A stretch of 64,000 nucleotides of DNA from SCUS01 sp966211675 (GTDB lineage: Bacteria > Myxococcota_A > Polyangia > Polyangiales > Ga0077539). Below are positions 33,006 to 42,900 of this stretch, one piece after another (position 1 is the first letter of the stretch; each line of letters starts with the position of its first letter). Position numbers and translations under genes: made by a program. Under the pieces are notes generated by a model, which searched no databases, was not told the origin of the DNA, and was given only the letters and a program-made list of their open reading frames with translations. Location of the stretch: positions 17,407-81,406 of the forward strand of contig CBIHPK010000011.1 in assembly GCA_966211675.1 (NCBI GenBank), read 5' to 3'.

Positions 33006-34283
33006 ATGCAGTGCTCGAACTGCGGGCGGGTGAATCCGGCGAGTGCAGTGTACTGCCTCGACTGCGGTCACAAGCTCCGCGAGACCGCCAACATCGCCGC
33101 TCCCCAGGCCGGGCCGTTTTCTGCGGCGTCTCCCGGCCCGACGCCCATCGCGGCGGCGGCCCTCGATCACTGCCTGCGCTGCGGCGTCGACAACCCTCCC
33201 GGGGTCCGGTTCTGTCGCATGTGCGGCTACGATCTCCGCGCCTCCGGTGAGCCCTCCTCGGTGCCCTCGCCGCAACCATCCGGCGCACCCGTGGCGGTCG
33301 CAGTGCAGGCTCCCGCCGTGTCGCCGGCCCCCTTCGCGGGCGGCTCCGCGTCCATCCACTGCCCTCGCTGCGGCACCACGTTCGACCGGTCGATGTCCTT
33401 TTGCGGGGTGTGTGGGCTCCCGGCCTCGGAGGTCGTGTCCGCCCCGGCGGTCGCCTCCGATCCCTCGCCGCCACCCGCCGTCCGGTCGTCGTCTTCGGGC
33501 GCCCCGGTGGTCGCGGCGGCGCTCGCGGTCGACGGACCCGCTCGCGTGGAGAGCCGCACCGACAACTTCGGGGCGGTCGCGACGCAGGCCGGCTCGCAGC
33601 TGGTCACGATCCTCAAGGATGGGTCCGAGGGTCCGGTGCATCGGCTGGGCACCGCGGTCACCGACCTCGGGCGCTTCGAGGGCAACATCACCCTGCCCGA
33701 CGACCCGTACCTGTCGCCGCGCCACGCGCGCATCCAGAAGCGCGGCGACCGGCACTATCTGCGCGACCTCGGCTCGGTCAACGGGATCTACTATCGCATC
33801 CGTGAGCCCGTCGACCTGGCCCAGGGCGATGTCGTCCTCGTGGGGCAGCAGGTGCTCCGCGTCGAGATTCTCGGTGACGGCGAGGTCTCGCTCGGGCCCG
33901 TGATGCACTACGGGGTGATGTTGTTCGGCACCCCGGAGCAACCCCGGCTGGCGCGGCTGGTCCAGCTTACCAGTGAGGGTATTCCCAGAGATGTCTTCCA
34001 CCTCTATCGCGACGAGACGGTGATCGGCCGGGAGTCCGGCGACGTCGTGTTCACCGACGACGTGTTCCTCTCGCGGAGGCACGTCGCGTTCAAGCTCGAC
34101 CGCGCTCAGCGGAGGGTCCAGGTGCGCGACCTCGGGAGTTCGAACGGCACCCTGGTGCTCTTTCGTGGTGAGCGGGAGATCGCTGATGGGGACGTGTTCC
34201 GCATCGGCCATCACCTGTTTCGCTTCGACGCCTCACCGCGCAACGCGGTCGCGGGCGGCGCTCAGGGAAGCGGCGCCCGATGA
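33006..34283 (+). CDS. Triple zinc-ribbon, double FHA-domain protein
   Basis: The 425-residue cytoplasmic protein has three zinc-ribbon modules: CSNC/CLDC (residues about 3-23), CLRC/CRMC (about 58-77) and CPRC/CGVC (about 119-139). After a Pro/Ala-rich linker come two FHA domains. The first spans about 200-290 (LGRFEGNITL, LSPRHARI, LGSVNGIYYR) and the second about 315-410 (IGRESGDVVF, LSRRHVAF, LGSSNGTLVL). FHA domains bind phosphothreonine peptides, so this protein probably reads Ser/Thr-kinase output. It is coupled by a four-base overlap to a PP2C phosphatase. Confidence 0.92.
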   Translation: MQCSNCGRVNPASAVYCLDCGHKLRETANIAAPQAGPFSAASPGPTPIAAAALDHCLRCGVDNPPGVRFCRMCGYDLRASGEPSSVPSPQPSGAPVAVAVQAPAVSPAPFAGGSASIHCPRCGTTFDRSMSFCGVCGLPASEVVSAPAVASDPSPPPAVRSSSSGAPVVAAALAVDGPARVESRTDNFGAVATQAGSQLVTILKDGSEGPVHRLGTAVTDLGRFEGNITLPDDPYLSPRHARIQKRGDRHYLRDLGSVNGIYYRIREPVDLAQGDVVLVGQQVLRVEILGDGEVSLGPVMHYGVMLFGTPEQPRLARLVQLTSEGIPRDVFHLYRDETVIGRESGDVVFTDDVFLSRRHVAFKLDRAQRRVQVRDLGSSNGTLVLFRGEREIADGDVFRIGHHLFRFDASPRNAVAGGAQGSGAR

Positions 34284-35800
34284 GCGAGAGCGAGAGCACC
34301 CCGTCGGAGTCAGGCATCGAACCGTCGCCTGCTCCCGTCGTCCCTCCCGAGGTCGTCGTCGACCCGCCGGATTCTCCGTCGGCCTCGGTGCCGCCTTCCG
34401 ATCCGGAGCCGCCGATGGTGCTGGAGTCCACCCCGGCGCCGCCGGATGAACCGCTGGTCCCCGCGGCCCCGGAGCCCGTCGCGCCGAGGCGCGTGGTGAT
34501 GAGGATCGGCGGCGCCACGGACGTCGGGCGCATCCGCGATCACAACGAAGACAACTTCGTGCTCGCCGACCTGACGCGCGAGAAGCGCGGCGGCGAGGAG
34601 GTCGGCGACTCGGTCTCGCTGGGCGACCGCGGGATGCTCCTCGCGGTCTGCGACGGCATGGGCGGCGCGCTGGCGGGCGAGATCGCCAGCCAGATGGCCG
34701 TCGACGTGATCCACACGATCATGCAGGAGAGCTCGTCGCCCGACGACGCCGACGAGTTCGCGCAGACCCTGGTGACCGCGGTGCAGGAGGCCGGCGCGCG
34801 GATCTTCCTCGCCGCGAAGACCAACCGCAACCAGCACGGGATGGGCACCACCTCGACGGTCGCCGGCGTGTTCGGCACGACCCTCTTCGTCGGCCAGGTC
34901 GGCGACTCCCGCGCCTACCTCTTCCGCGGCGGCCGCCTTCGCCAGATCACCAAGGATCAGTCGCTCGTCTCGAAGCTCATCGAGGCCGGCCGGCTCACCG
35001 AGGAGCAGGCGGAGAGCTACGAGCACGCGCACATCATCCTGCAGGCGCTGGGTACGGCGGACGCGGTGTCGGTCGATCTGTCGTTCATCGATCTGCGGCG
35101 TGATGACGCGCTGCTGCTCTGCTCCGATGGGCTCTCGGGCCTCGCCACGCACGAGCAGCTGCAGGAGGCGGTGGCGGAGATCGACGACCCCGCGGAGTGC
35201 TGCCAGCGGCTCATCGACGTGGCCAACGAGGCCGGCGGTCACGACAACATCACCGTGGTGGTGGCCCGCTTCGAGGGCGATCTCCCGGCGGCCTCGTCGG
35301 ACGATGAACCCGTCGGCTACCACGCCTTCGTGCTGTCCGAGTCCGTCGAGTCGCCCATCGTGGGGAGCGCGTCCTCCGCGCTGAAGATGCCGGCGCTTCC
35401 GCCGCCCGGGTCGGACGTCAAGAAGGCGCACTCCTACCCGCCGCACCGCGACGATCGACCGAAGGTCGGCGACGACCTCGTCGCGACACCTGGCGACCGG
35501 GGCGCGGACGATGACGGCGACGTGGCGGTGCTGCCGGTCTCGCGCTCCGGGCTGTGGATCGGATGGCTGCTCGCCGCGGTCGCGCTGCTCCTGCTCGCGT
35601 ACGGTGCGTGGAGGCTCCTGCATCACGACCGCGCGGCCGAGCCGACGAACCCGCAGCAGGTCGGGGACACGACGCCGGTGACACCCGTGACTCCCCATGG
35701 CGGCGCTGCGCCGACGCTGGTTCCCGCGCCGTCGTGGGGCGATGCCGCGGGGCCCGAGGACGCCGGGGCGACGGTGGCCGCGGACGCCTCGCGGGACTGA
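34280..35800 (+). CDS. PP2C-type Ser/Thr protein phosphatase with C-terminal membrane anchor
   Basis: The 506-residue protein has a disordered Pro/Ser/Glu-rich N-terminus (1-72). A PP2C domain follows (about 75-335) with the metal motifs RDHNEDNF, VCDGMGGALAGE, GDSRAYLF, CSDGLSG and GGHDNITVVV. A linker leads to one membrane helix (about 425-445) and a Pro/Thr-rich tail outside the membrane. It should dephosphorylate phosphothreonine proteins, opposing kinases read by the neighbouring FHA proteins. The stop overlaps the next gene's putative -35 box. Confidence 0.95.
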   Translation: MSESESTPSESGIEPSPAPVVPPEVVVDPPDSPSASVPPSDPEPPMVLESTPAPPDEPLVPAAPEPVAPRRVVMRIGGATDVGRIRDHNEDNFVLADLTREKRGGEEVGDSVSLGDRGMLLAVCDGMGGALAGEIASQMAVDVIHTIMQESSSPDDADEFAQTLVTAVQEAGARIFLAAKTNRNQHGMGTTSTVAGVFGTTLFVGQVGDSRAYLFRGGRLRQITKDQSLVSKLIEAGRLTEEQAESYEHAHIILQALGTADAVSVDLSFIDLRRDDALLLCSDGLSGLATHEQLQEAVAEIDDPAECCQRLIDVANEAGGHDNITVVVARFEGDLPAASSDDEPVGYHAFVLSESVESPIVGSASSALKMPALPPPGSDVKKAHSYPPHRDDRPKVGDDLVATPGDRGADDDGDVAVLPVSRSGLWIGWLLAAVALLLLAYGAWRLLHHDRAAEPTNPQQVGDTTPVTPVTPHGGAAPTLVPAPSWGDAAGPEDAGATVAADASRD

Positions 35801-35826
35801 CCGTGCCTCCGGCGCGGGTGTAACAT
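35797..35826 (+). promoter_or_regulatory. Candidate promoter of the FHA-protease gene
   Basis: CTGACC (35797-35802) and TAACAT (35821-35826) are separated by 18 bases. The -10 box ends ten bases before the GTG start, and no Shine-Dalgarno sequence is seen, so the mRNA may be leaderless. Confidence 0.45.
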
Positions 35827-35836
35827 CCGGGACATC

Positions 35837-37255
35837 GTGGAGATCCGGCTGTTCCAGGAGAGCGGCGCCGACGCGGGGCGCCTGTGGCGCTTCGAGGCCG
35901 GTCGCGTGCGCGTCGGACGGTCGCCGGACAATGACCTGGCGCTCGATCCGCAGCAGGACCTCGACGCGTCGAGTCGGCACTGCGAGATCGCGTGGGAGAA
36001 CGAAGCCTGGGTCGTGAGCGATCTCGGCAGCCGGAACGGGACCTTCCTCAACGGCGCGAGGGTTCAGCAGCGGGCCCTTCGGTCGGGGGATGTGCTGCTG
36101 CTCGGGGCTGCCGGGCCGAGGTTCCGGGTGGAGCTCCCCAGCACCGTTGAGCCCCGCGCCGGGACGCCTCGCGCGCCGGCCTCCGTGGGCGCGACGGTCG
36201 TGATGGCGCAGCCGCCGCCGGCGCCGATGCCGCCGAGACCCCCGGAGCATTCGGTCGGGCAGGCGATGGCCTCCGCGATGCCCGCGGGCGCCCAGGTCGG
36301 GCGGAACACCGTGGCGCTCATGATCGACCAGGCGATCGTGGCCTCGAACGCGCGCCGCTCGGACACGGGCCTGAAGGTCGCGATCGTCCTGCTCTCGGGG
36401 CTGATGGTGGTGTTCATCGCGCTGGGGGCCTTCCTGGTGCTCGAGCGATCGAGGAACCACGAGTCGGAGGTGGCGGTGCGGGTGCCGGCCGGGGGCGACC
36501 CGAGCAGCGTGGGCTCGCGCCTCGCGGCCGCCAACGAGAACACCATCTACCTGCTCGCGTACCAGCGCTCCGGCTCGGCGCGGACGCAGGGCTTCTGCAC
36601 CGGCTTCGCGGTCACGCGCGACCTCATCGCGACGAACGCTCACTGCGTGCAGGTGGCCAACGACGAGATCGCGCGGGGCTCGCAGATCGTGGCGCTGCGC
36701 AACAAGGCTCCCGGCGCGGTGCTCGCGGCCCGGCCGGTCTACATGGACGCGCGCTTCCGCGACACGCGGTACTCGCGGGGCGGCACCGGGTATGACGTCG
36801 GCCTGGTGCGGGTGACGGGCACGCTGCCGACCTTCGCCCGGCTGGCCACCGAGGCCGAGCTCTTCGCGCTGCACGAGGGCGACGCGGTGTTCGTGTACGG
36901 CTTCCCCGGGATGACCATGAACGAGGCCTCGCCGGTGGCGACGATCACGCTCGGGCTCATCAACCGCGTCACGGATTTCCAGGACGGCGTCGCGACGCCG
37001 GCCGCCGCGCAGAAGCTGCAGCACAGCGCGCAGACCTCCGGGGGCTCGTCGGGCAGCCCGATCTTCCTGCCGAGCGGGAGCGTCGTGGGCATCAACGCGG
37101 GCAGCCTCGCGGATGACGAACGGCAGATCGTGATCGATCCGAACAACGGTCAGCGGCGCGAGGTCGAGGTCAACCGGGGGTCGAACTTCAAGTACGGGAT
37201 GCGTGCCGATCTGATCCGCCAGGGCCTCGCCGCGGTGGGCGTGACCGGGCAGTGA
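35837..37255 (+). CDS. Transmembrane FHA-domain trypsin-like serine protease
   Basis: The 472-residue protein has an N-terminal FHA domain (about 20-95: VGRSPDNDLAL, SSRHCEI, LGSRNGTFLN), a Pro-rich linker and one membrane helix (about 181-203). A trypsin-like domain follows, with the triad His 269 (TNAHC), Asp 320 (GYDVGLV) and Ser 405 (GGSSGSPIF). With positive-inside topology the FHA domain is cytoplasmic and the protease periplasmic, so a phosphorylation signal could control proteolysis in the envelope. GTG start. I know no characterised protein with this arrangement; DegP-like proteases lack FHA domains. Confidence 0.9.
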   Translation: MEIRLFQESGADAGRLWRFEAGRVRVGRSPDNDLALDPQQDLDASSRHCEIAWENEAWVVSDLGSRNGTFLNGARVQQRALRSGDVLLLGAAGPRFRVELPSTVEPRAGTPRAPASVGATVVMAQPPPAPMPPRPPEHSVGQAMASAMPAGAQVGRNTVALMIDQAIVASNARRSDTGLKVAIVLLSGLMVVFIALGAFLVLERSRNHESEVAVRVPAGGDPSSVGSRLAAANENTIYLLAYQRSGSARTQGFCTGFAVTRDLIATNAHCVQVANDEIARGSQIVALRNKAPGAVLAARPVYMDARFRDTRYSRGGTGYDVGLVRVTGTLPTFARLATEAELFALHEGDAVFVYGFPGMTMNEASPVATITLGLINRVTDFQDGVATPAAAQKLQHSAQTSGGSSGSPIFLPSGSVVGINAGSLADDERQIVIDPNNGQRREVEVNRGSNFKYGMRADLIRQGLAAVGVTGQ

Positions 37256-37328
37256 GCGTCTGCGCGGTGGCATTTTCGCGGGCAGGGGCATAGTCTCGCA
37301 ACCGCGGGATCGAGCGCGCATCGAGGCC

Positions 37329-39029
37329 ATGGCGAAGCTGGTGATCATCGGGCCGGACGGTCCCCAAGAGCGAGACCTTGCGACGGTGAACTCGCTCGGG
37401 CGCCACCCGAACAACACCATCCAATTGCTCGATCGGATCGTGTCGAAGGAGCACTGCGTGGTCGAGCTGCGCGGCAGCCGATGGGTGCTCCGCGACCTCG
37501 GGTCGCTCAACGGCACGTACATCAACGAGCAGCGCGTGGCGGGCGAGTCGTTTCTCTCGCACGGCGACCAGATCGCGCTCGGCAACACGCGCGCGGTCTT
37601 CCAGGACGTCGCGGTGCAGCCGCCGCCGGTGGCGATGCCGTCGCACGGCGTGCCCCTCGTCGCGAAGCCGGTCGATCGGCCCGTGCCCCCGATCGGGGCG
37701 CCGCCTCGGGTCGGGCCCGTGGCTCCGACGGCGGGGCCGCCGGTGGTCGCTCCGCCGCTACAGGCGGTGCGCAACGTCACCATCGGCGGCGCGCAGATGG
37801 AGTCACACGTCCGCACGAAGATCGCCGCGGAGATGCAGCAGTTCCTGCCGGAGCGCTCGCTCCAGGACGTGGAGGTGCTGCGACGCGACTACGAGAAGCT
37901 CCGGATCTCCTACGAGCTGCAGCGGGCCATCGGCGCCGAGCTCGACCTCGACCGGCTGCTGGAGAAGATCCTCGAGCGCTCCTTCGACCTGCTCTCGGCC
38001 GACCGCGGGGTGATCCTGCTCTTCGAGGACGGCGAGCTGAAGCCGCGCTGCTCGCGGGCGAAGCGCGCGGGGCCGGAGGAGTTCGTCGCGTCGCGCGCGG
38101 TGGTGGGCCAGGTGGTCAAGGAGAAGGTCGCGGTGCTCTCCAGCGACGCCAAGGTCGACCCGCGCTTCTCCGAGTCCAAGTCCATCATCATGACGGGCAT
38201 CCGCAGCTCGATGGCGGTGCCGCTGCTCCACAAGAGCGAGCTGCTCGGCGTGATGATGGTCGACTCGCAGAACCCCAACGCCTTCGGTGAGAAGGACCTC
38301 CAGCTCTTCACCAACATCGCCAACCAGGCGGCGCTCTTCATCGCCAACGCCGCGCTCGCGCAGCACCTGGAGCAGGAGGCGCTCGCTCGGGCGCGGTTCC
38401 AGCGGCTGCTGTCGCCGGCCATCGCGGAGCTGGTGGTGTCGGGCAAGCTGGAGTTGAAGCAGGGCGGCGAGCCGCGCGTCACCACCATGCTCTTCACGGA
38501 CATCCGCGGGTTCACGTCGCGCTCGGAGACGATGCGCGCGGAGGACATCGTGCAGATGCTCAACGACTACTTCGAGCGCATGGTGGAGATCGTGTTCCGC
38601 TTCGAGGGGACGCTCGACAAGTTCGTGGGCGACGAGATCATGGCGCTCTTCGGCGCGCCGGTGTCCGGGCGCGACGACCACGTGCGCGCGGTGAAGTGCG
38701 CCCTCGCGATGCTCGACGAGCTGCGCAACTTCAACCGCGAGCGGGAGAGCCTCGGGCTACCCAGCTTCGAGATCGGCGTCGGCATCAACACCGGCGAGGT
38801 GGTCGCGGGCTACATCGGGAGCTCGAAGGCCATGCAGTACACCGTGATCGGCGCCCCGGTGAACCTCGCCGCGCGCCTCTGCTCGGCCGCCAAGGGGATG
38901 CAGATCCTGCTGTCCGAGCACACCTGGGGCCTGGTGCAGGACGTGTTCGAGGTGCGCGAACTCGAGCCCATCTCGCCGAAGGGCATCGCCCAGCCGGTGA
39001 GGGTCTTCGAGGTCCTGCGCGAGCGCTGA
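37329..39029 (+). CDS. FHA-GAF-class III adenylate cyclase
   Basis: The 566-residue cytoplasmic protein has an FHA domain (about 20-95: LGRHPNNTIQL, VSKEHCVV, LGSLNGTYIN), a Pro-rich linker and a GAF domain (about 195-345). A class III cyclase domain follows (about 380-565) with metal Asp 391 (LFTDIRGFTS) and Asp 435 (VGDEIMALFGAP). Lys 431 and Thr 505 are at the base-selecting positions, which favours ATP over GTP. The transition-state Asn/Arg lie in GAPVNLAARL. It should make cAMP under control of a phosphopeptide and a small ligand. GAGG precedes the ATG. The stop shares a base with accA. Confidence 0.94.
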   Translation: MAKLVIIGPDGPQERDLATVNSLGRHPNNTIQLLDRIVSKEHCVVELRGSRWVLRDLGSLNGTYINEQRVAGESFLSHGDQIALGNTRAVFQDVAVQPPPVAMPSHGVPLVAKPVDRPVPPIGAPPRVGPVAPTAGPPVVAPPLQAVRNVTIGGAQMESHVRTKIAAEMQQFLPERSLQDVEVLRRDYEKLRISYELQRAIGAELDLDRLLEKILERSFDLLSADRGVILLFEDGELKPRCSRAKRAGPEEFVASRAVVGQVVKEKVAVLSSDAKVDPRFSESKSIIMTGIRSSMAVPLLHKSELLGVMMVDSQNPNAFGEKDLQLFTNIANQAALFIANAALAQHLEQEALARARFQRLLSPAIAELVVSGKLELKQGGEPRVTTMLFTDIRGFTSRSETMRAEDIVQMLNDYFERMVEIVFRFEGTLDKFVGDEIMALFGAPVSGRDDHVRAVKCALAMLDELRNFNRERESLGLPSFEIGVGINTGEVVAGYIGSSKAMQYTVIGAPVNLAARLCSAAKGMQILLSEHTWGLVQDVFEVRELEPISPKGIAQPVRVFEVLRER

Positions 39030-39988
39030 TGGCCACGCTGGATTTCGAGCGCCCGCTGCGCGAGCTGGAGCAGCGCATCGAGAACCTCAAGGTCGCCGTC
39101 CGGCTCCCCGGCGCGGACGACGCGCTGGCCGATGAGCTGGAGCGCCTGGAGGCCGCGGCCCGTCGCCTGGAGGAGAACCTCTTCGGCGACCTCGGGGTCT
39201 GGGCGCGCGTCCGCCTCTCACGGCACCCCGAGCGGCCGAGCACCCTCGACGCCGTCGGGGCGCTCTTCGAGGACTTCATCGAGCTGCGGGGCGATCGGGC
39301 GTTTCGCGACGACCCGGCCATCGTCGGCGGCCTCGGCCGCTACCGCGGAGAGCCGGTGGTGGTGCTCGGCCACCAGAAGGGCCGCGGGGTGCGCGAGAAC
39401 GTGAGGCGCAACTTCGGGATGCCCCACCCGGAGGGCTATCGGAAGGCCCTGCGATTGATGGACCTCGCGGCGCGGTTCCACCGTCCGCTCATCACCTTCG
39501 TGGACACGCCGGGGGCGTTTCCGGGCCTCGGCGCGGAGGAGCGAGGGCAGTCCGAGGCCATCGGGCAGTGCCTGATGAAGCTCGCGTCGCTGACGGTTCC
39601 GGTGGTGTCGACGGTGCTGGGCGAAGGGGGATCGGGGGGCGCGCTCGCGCTCGCAGTGGCCAACCGCGTTCTGATGCTGGAGTTCGCGACCTACGCGGTG
39701 ATCACCCCGGAGGGCTGCGCGTCGATCCTCTGGAAGGACGGGTCGAGAGCGCCGGAGGCCGCCCGGGCCATGCGCATGACCGCCGCGGAGGTCTTCGCCG
39801 CGGGGGTGGCCGATGAGGTGGTTCCGGAGCCCGTCGGGGGCGCTCATCGCGACCCGGCGGAGACCTGGCGCCGGGTCGACGAGGCGGTCGGGCGGCACCT
39901 CGACGCGCTGCGCACGCTCAGCCCCACGGCGCTCCGAGAGGACCGCTACCAGCGCTTCCGCGCGCTCGGCGAATACACCGAAGAGTAA
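39029..39988 (+). CDS. accA: Acetyl-CoA carboxylase carboxyltransferase subunit alpha
   Basis: The 319-residue product has the exact length of E. coli AccA. It shows ELRGDRAFRDDPAIVGGLGR, the FGMPHPEGYRKALR segment, FVDTPGAFPGLGAEERGQSE and GEGGSGGALAL (split ELRGDRAFRDDP, FVDTPGAFPGLGAEE). With AccD it transfers carboxyl from biotin to acetyl-CoA, giving malonyl-CoA for fatty acid synthesis. Its ATG shares one base with the cyclase stop (TGATG), so cAMP signalling and fatty acid synthesis genes are co-transcribed here. Confidence 0.97.
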   Translation: MATLDFERPLRELEQRIENLKVAVRLPGADDALADELERLEAAARRLEENLFGDLGVWARVRLSRHPERPSTLDAVGALFEDFIELRGDRAFRDDPAIVGGLGRYRGEPVVVLGHQKGRGVRENVRRNFGMPHPEGYRKALRLMDLAARFHRPLITFVDTPGAFPGLGAEERGQSEAIGQCLMKLASLTVPVVSTVLGEGGSGGALALAVANRVLMLEFATYAVITPEGCASILWKDGSRAPEAARAMRMTAAEVFAAGVADEVVPEPVGGAHRDPAETWRRVDEAVGRHLDALRTLSPTALREDRYQRFRALGEYTEE

Positions 39989-39991
39989 GCG

Positions 39992-42900
39992 TCAGGGCGT
40001 CGGGGCGGGGGCGATGAAGTCGCAGTCGCCACGGACCGCGCACTGATGCGCCGCGGGGTGGCTGCGGTAGTAGAGGTCGCTCCCATCGGTGGCGAAGAAG
40101 CGGCCGATGATGTTCATGAGGTAGCGGGACGGGTCCCAGGCGAGGTCCGGGTCCGCCACGCTGAAGGCGTGGGCTCCGCCGGGGTGGAGGTACGCGTTGA
40201 GCACCGCGACGGAGGGGCCGGTGTCGCCGCTCCAGGGGCCCAGCGTCGGGAGCCAGGCGGCGTCGAGCTCCGCGGCGCTGGTCGCGCGGATCGCGCGGCG
40301 AACCAGGCGCAGCGGCTGCTCGAGGCGCTGCTCGCCGAAGGCCTGGGCGCCCTCGTCGAGGTCGTCTACGTCGAAGAGCGCGTCGCGCCGTGACGCCGTG
40401 GGGAAGCGGTTGAGGGAGGCGAGACCCTCGAGCACGCCGCGGTCGACCAGCACCCGGTTGGGCGTGCGGCCGTAGCGATCGAAGAGCGGCTGCGGCGTCG
40501 CGTAGTCGGCGAGCGCGGGGTGAAGCCCGGCGGCGAGCGGGCCCATGAAGGGGATCGCTCCGGCGGCTCGCGCGAAGGCGTTGCCGGTGCTCACCGGGAC
40601 GGACTGGTCGCCGGCGGTGTTGACCACGAGGAGGCCGTGGGGGCGCTGGTCCGCCGGGGGGCGCAGGAAGTACAGCGGCGCGAAGCTGATGGGGTCGCCG
40701 GCGTCGAGGGCCACCTGCGCGAGCTGAAGGAAGCGGCGCATCTCCGGGCTCTGTCGACGGAGGCCCATGCCCTCGGCGGGCGAGCGGAGCGGGGCGCCGC
40801 GCTGGATCCATCGGCGAGGGTGGGCGTCGGCCTGGAGCGTGGGCGGGATGTGCCCGCAGTGGATGTCGCAGTCGCCCTCGACGACGCTCACCTGGTTCAC
40901 CAGGTGTCGCACCTCGGCGTCCGGCCGCAGCGAGCAGGTGCCGAAGTCGGTGACCGCGTCGCCGCGGAAGATCCGAAGCTCCAGCAGGTCGTCCACGTCC
41001 GAGGGCATCCCGATGCGGAAGCGGCCGTCGGTGCCGGCGCGGGCGCAGCGGGACACGCCGCTCCGGACGTTGGTGATCACCACGTCGTCGCCGGGGCCGA
41101 GCTCGCCGCGCTCGACGCACGCCACCTCGAGCTCACCGGTGGCGTCGACGTCCGGGACGACGAAGCGCAGCGAGGTCTGGTTCGCCCGGCACGAGGTGCG
41201 GGTGCGCCCCTCGAGAGGCGGGTACGCCCCGGAGGGCAGGGCCACCATGAGCGGCCCCATCACCCGGAGCATCACCGCCGCCTTGAGCGCGGCGTGGGTC
41301 GAACGAATACCCACGTCGGTAAGCCCCGCTCCGCCAGCGACCGGCGCCGCGGCCCGCACGCCAGGCTCGGCGCCGCCCAGCGTCATGGAGAGGGTGCCTC
41401 CGAGCGATGCTCCGGTGACGTAGAACGGCGCGTCGGGGCCGCCCACGTCGACCACGCCGTCGCCGTTGAAGTCGCCCGCGAGGTCGTCGAGCCGACCGTC
41501 GTGGTCGAGGTCGTCGAGGGAGGTCGCGCGCCCGTCGAAGCCTCGCAGCGCGCGGATGAGCTGCATGTGGTCGAGCACCGACTGGCGCATCACGTCGCGC
41601 GTGTGGAAGACGTAGGCCGTCCAGGCGTCGCCGCCGGAGTCGGCGAGTCCGTCGCCGTTGAGGTCGCGGGCGCGGTGGTCGAGCAGGGCGCGGGCGACGC
41701 CCTCGTTGCAGCTGCTGCGCAGCGCGGAGGAGAGGATCGCGCGGGTGCGCTCGTCCATCGCGAGGCCGTGGGAGACCGCGTTGACGCCGACGGTGGCGAT
41801 GCCCTGCGAGGCCAGGAGGGGACCGAGGCCGAGCGCTTCGAGGAGGTTGCCCGCGTACCCGTGGCCGTAGAGGGCGACCGGGAAGGGAGCGCGGTGGCCC
41901 GCGAGGGGCTTCGGCACGACCATGGCGAACTGCACCGAGTCGACGCCGAGGTGGTCGATGACCCCGGTGCGCGCGTTGATCGACCAGCGAGCGTGGGGGT
42001 CGGTGGAGCGGGGATCGCCCAGGAGGAAGGGCGTCCGGTAGGTTCCGAGCACGATGTAGTCGACCCAGCGGAAGGCCTCGAGGAGGGTCTCGCGCCGGTT
42101 GCCGCGGACCCCCATGGCCTCGGCCAGGGTGCGCGCGAGGTTGGTGAGCGCAGCCCCGCGGACGATCAGCGGGCGGTCGGCCTGGTCGGCCGTGCACCCG
42201 GCGCCGCCGCCGAGGTCGCGGAGGCGGAGCTCGGGCGCGATGCTCGCGAGCTGCGCGAAGGCACCGCGGCCGTAGAGCCCCTCGCGCGCCGTGAGGAGGT
42301 CGCTGGTGGTGGTCTGCGTGATGAACGTCCACGCGAGGGTGACGCGCGCGACGTCGGCGGGGTCGTCCGCGCCGGGCCGGTACGCGAGGCGTCCGTAGTA
42401 GGAGCCGCGCTCGCGCAGGATGGCGTCGAGGGCCTCGAGGTCCCGGGCCTGCGAGGGGTGGGCGACGGAGGGGAAGGGCGAGCGCACCGCGCGACCACCG
42501 CGGCCGGTGAGGCGGCTCGTGAGCACGACGGCGTAGCGGGTGCGCTCCTCCAGAGGGACGATCGGGCGGAGGACGAGCGTGCGGGTGTCGGGCTCCCAGA
42601 AGGTCGAGAGGCCGTCGTTGGGGTTGATCCCGCGCGGGAACACGGCCGCGTGGTTGAGGACGCCGTCGAAGTTGGTGTCCTCGCCGGGGTCGAGGCGGCC
42701 GTTGCCGTTGTTGTCCTCCTCGACGGTCTCCAGGAGCAGGTTGCTCTGGCCACCGCGGGGGTCGTTGGGGAAGTAGCCGTCTCGGTCCTGCGCGGTGTAG
42801 ACGAAGCTGCCGTCGCCCACGTCGAGGGGCACCGGGACGCCCGTGCGGAGGTTGATCAGGTAGACCGCGTCGTCGCGCAGGTCGTGGTCGTCGCCGCGCA

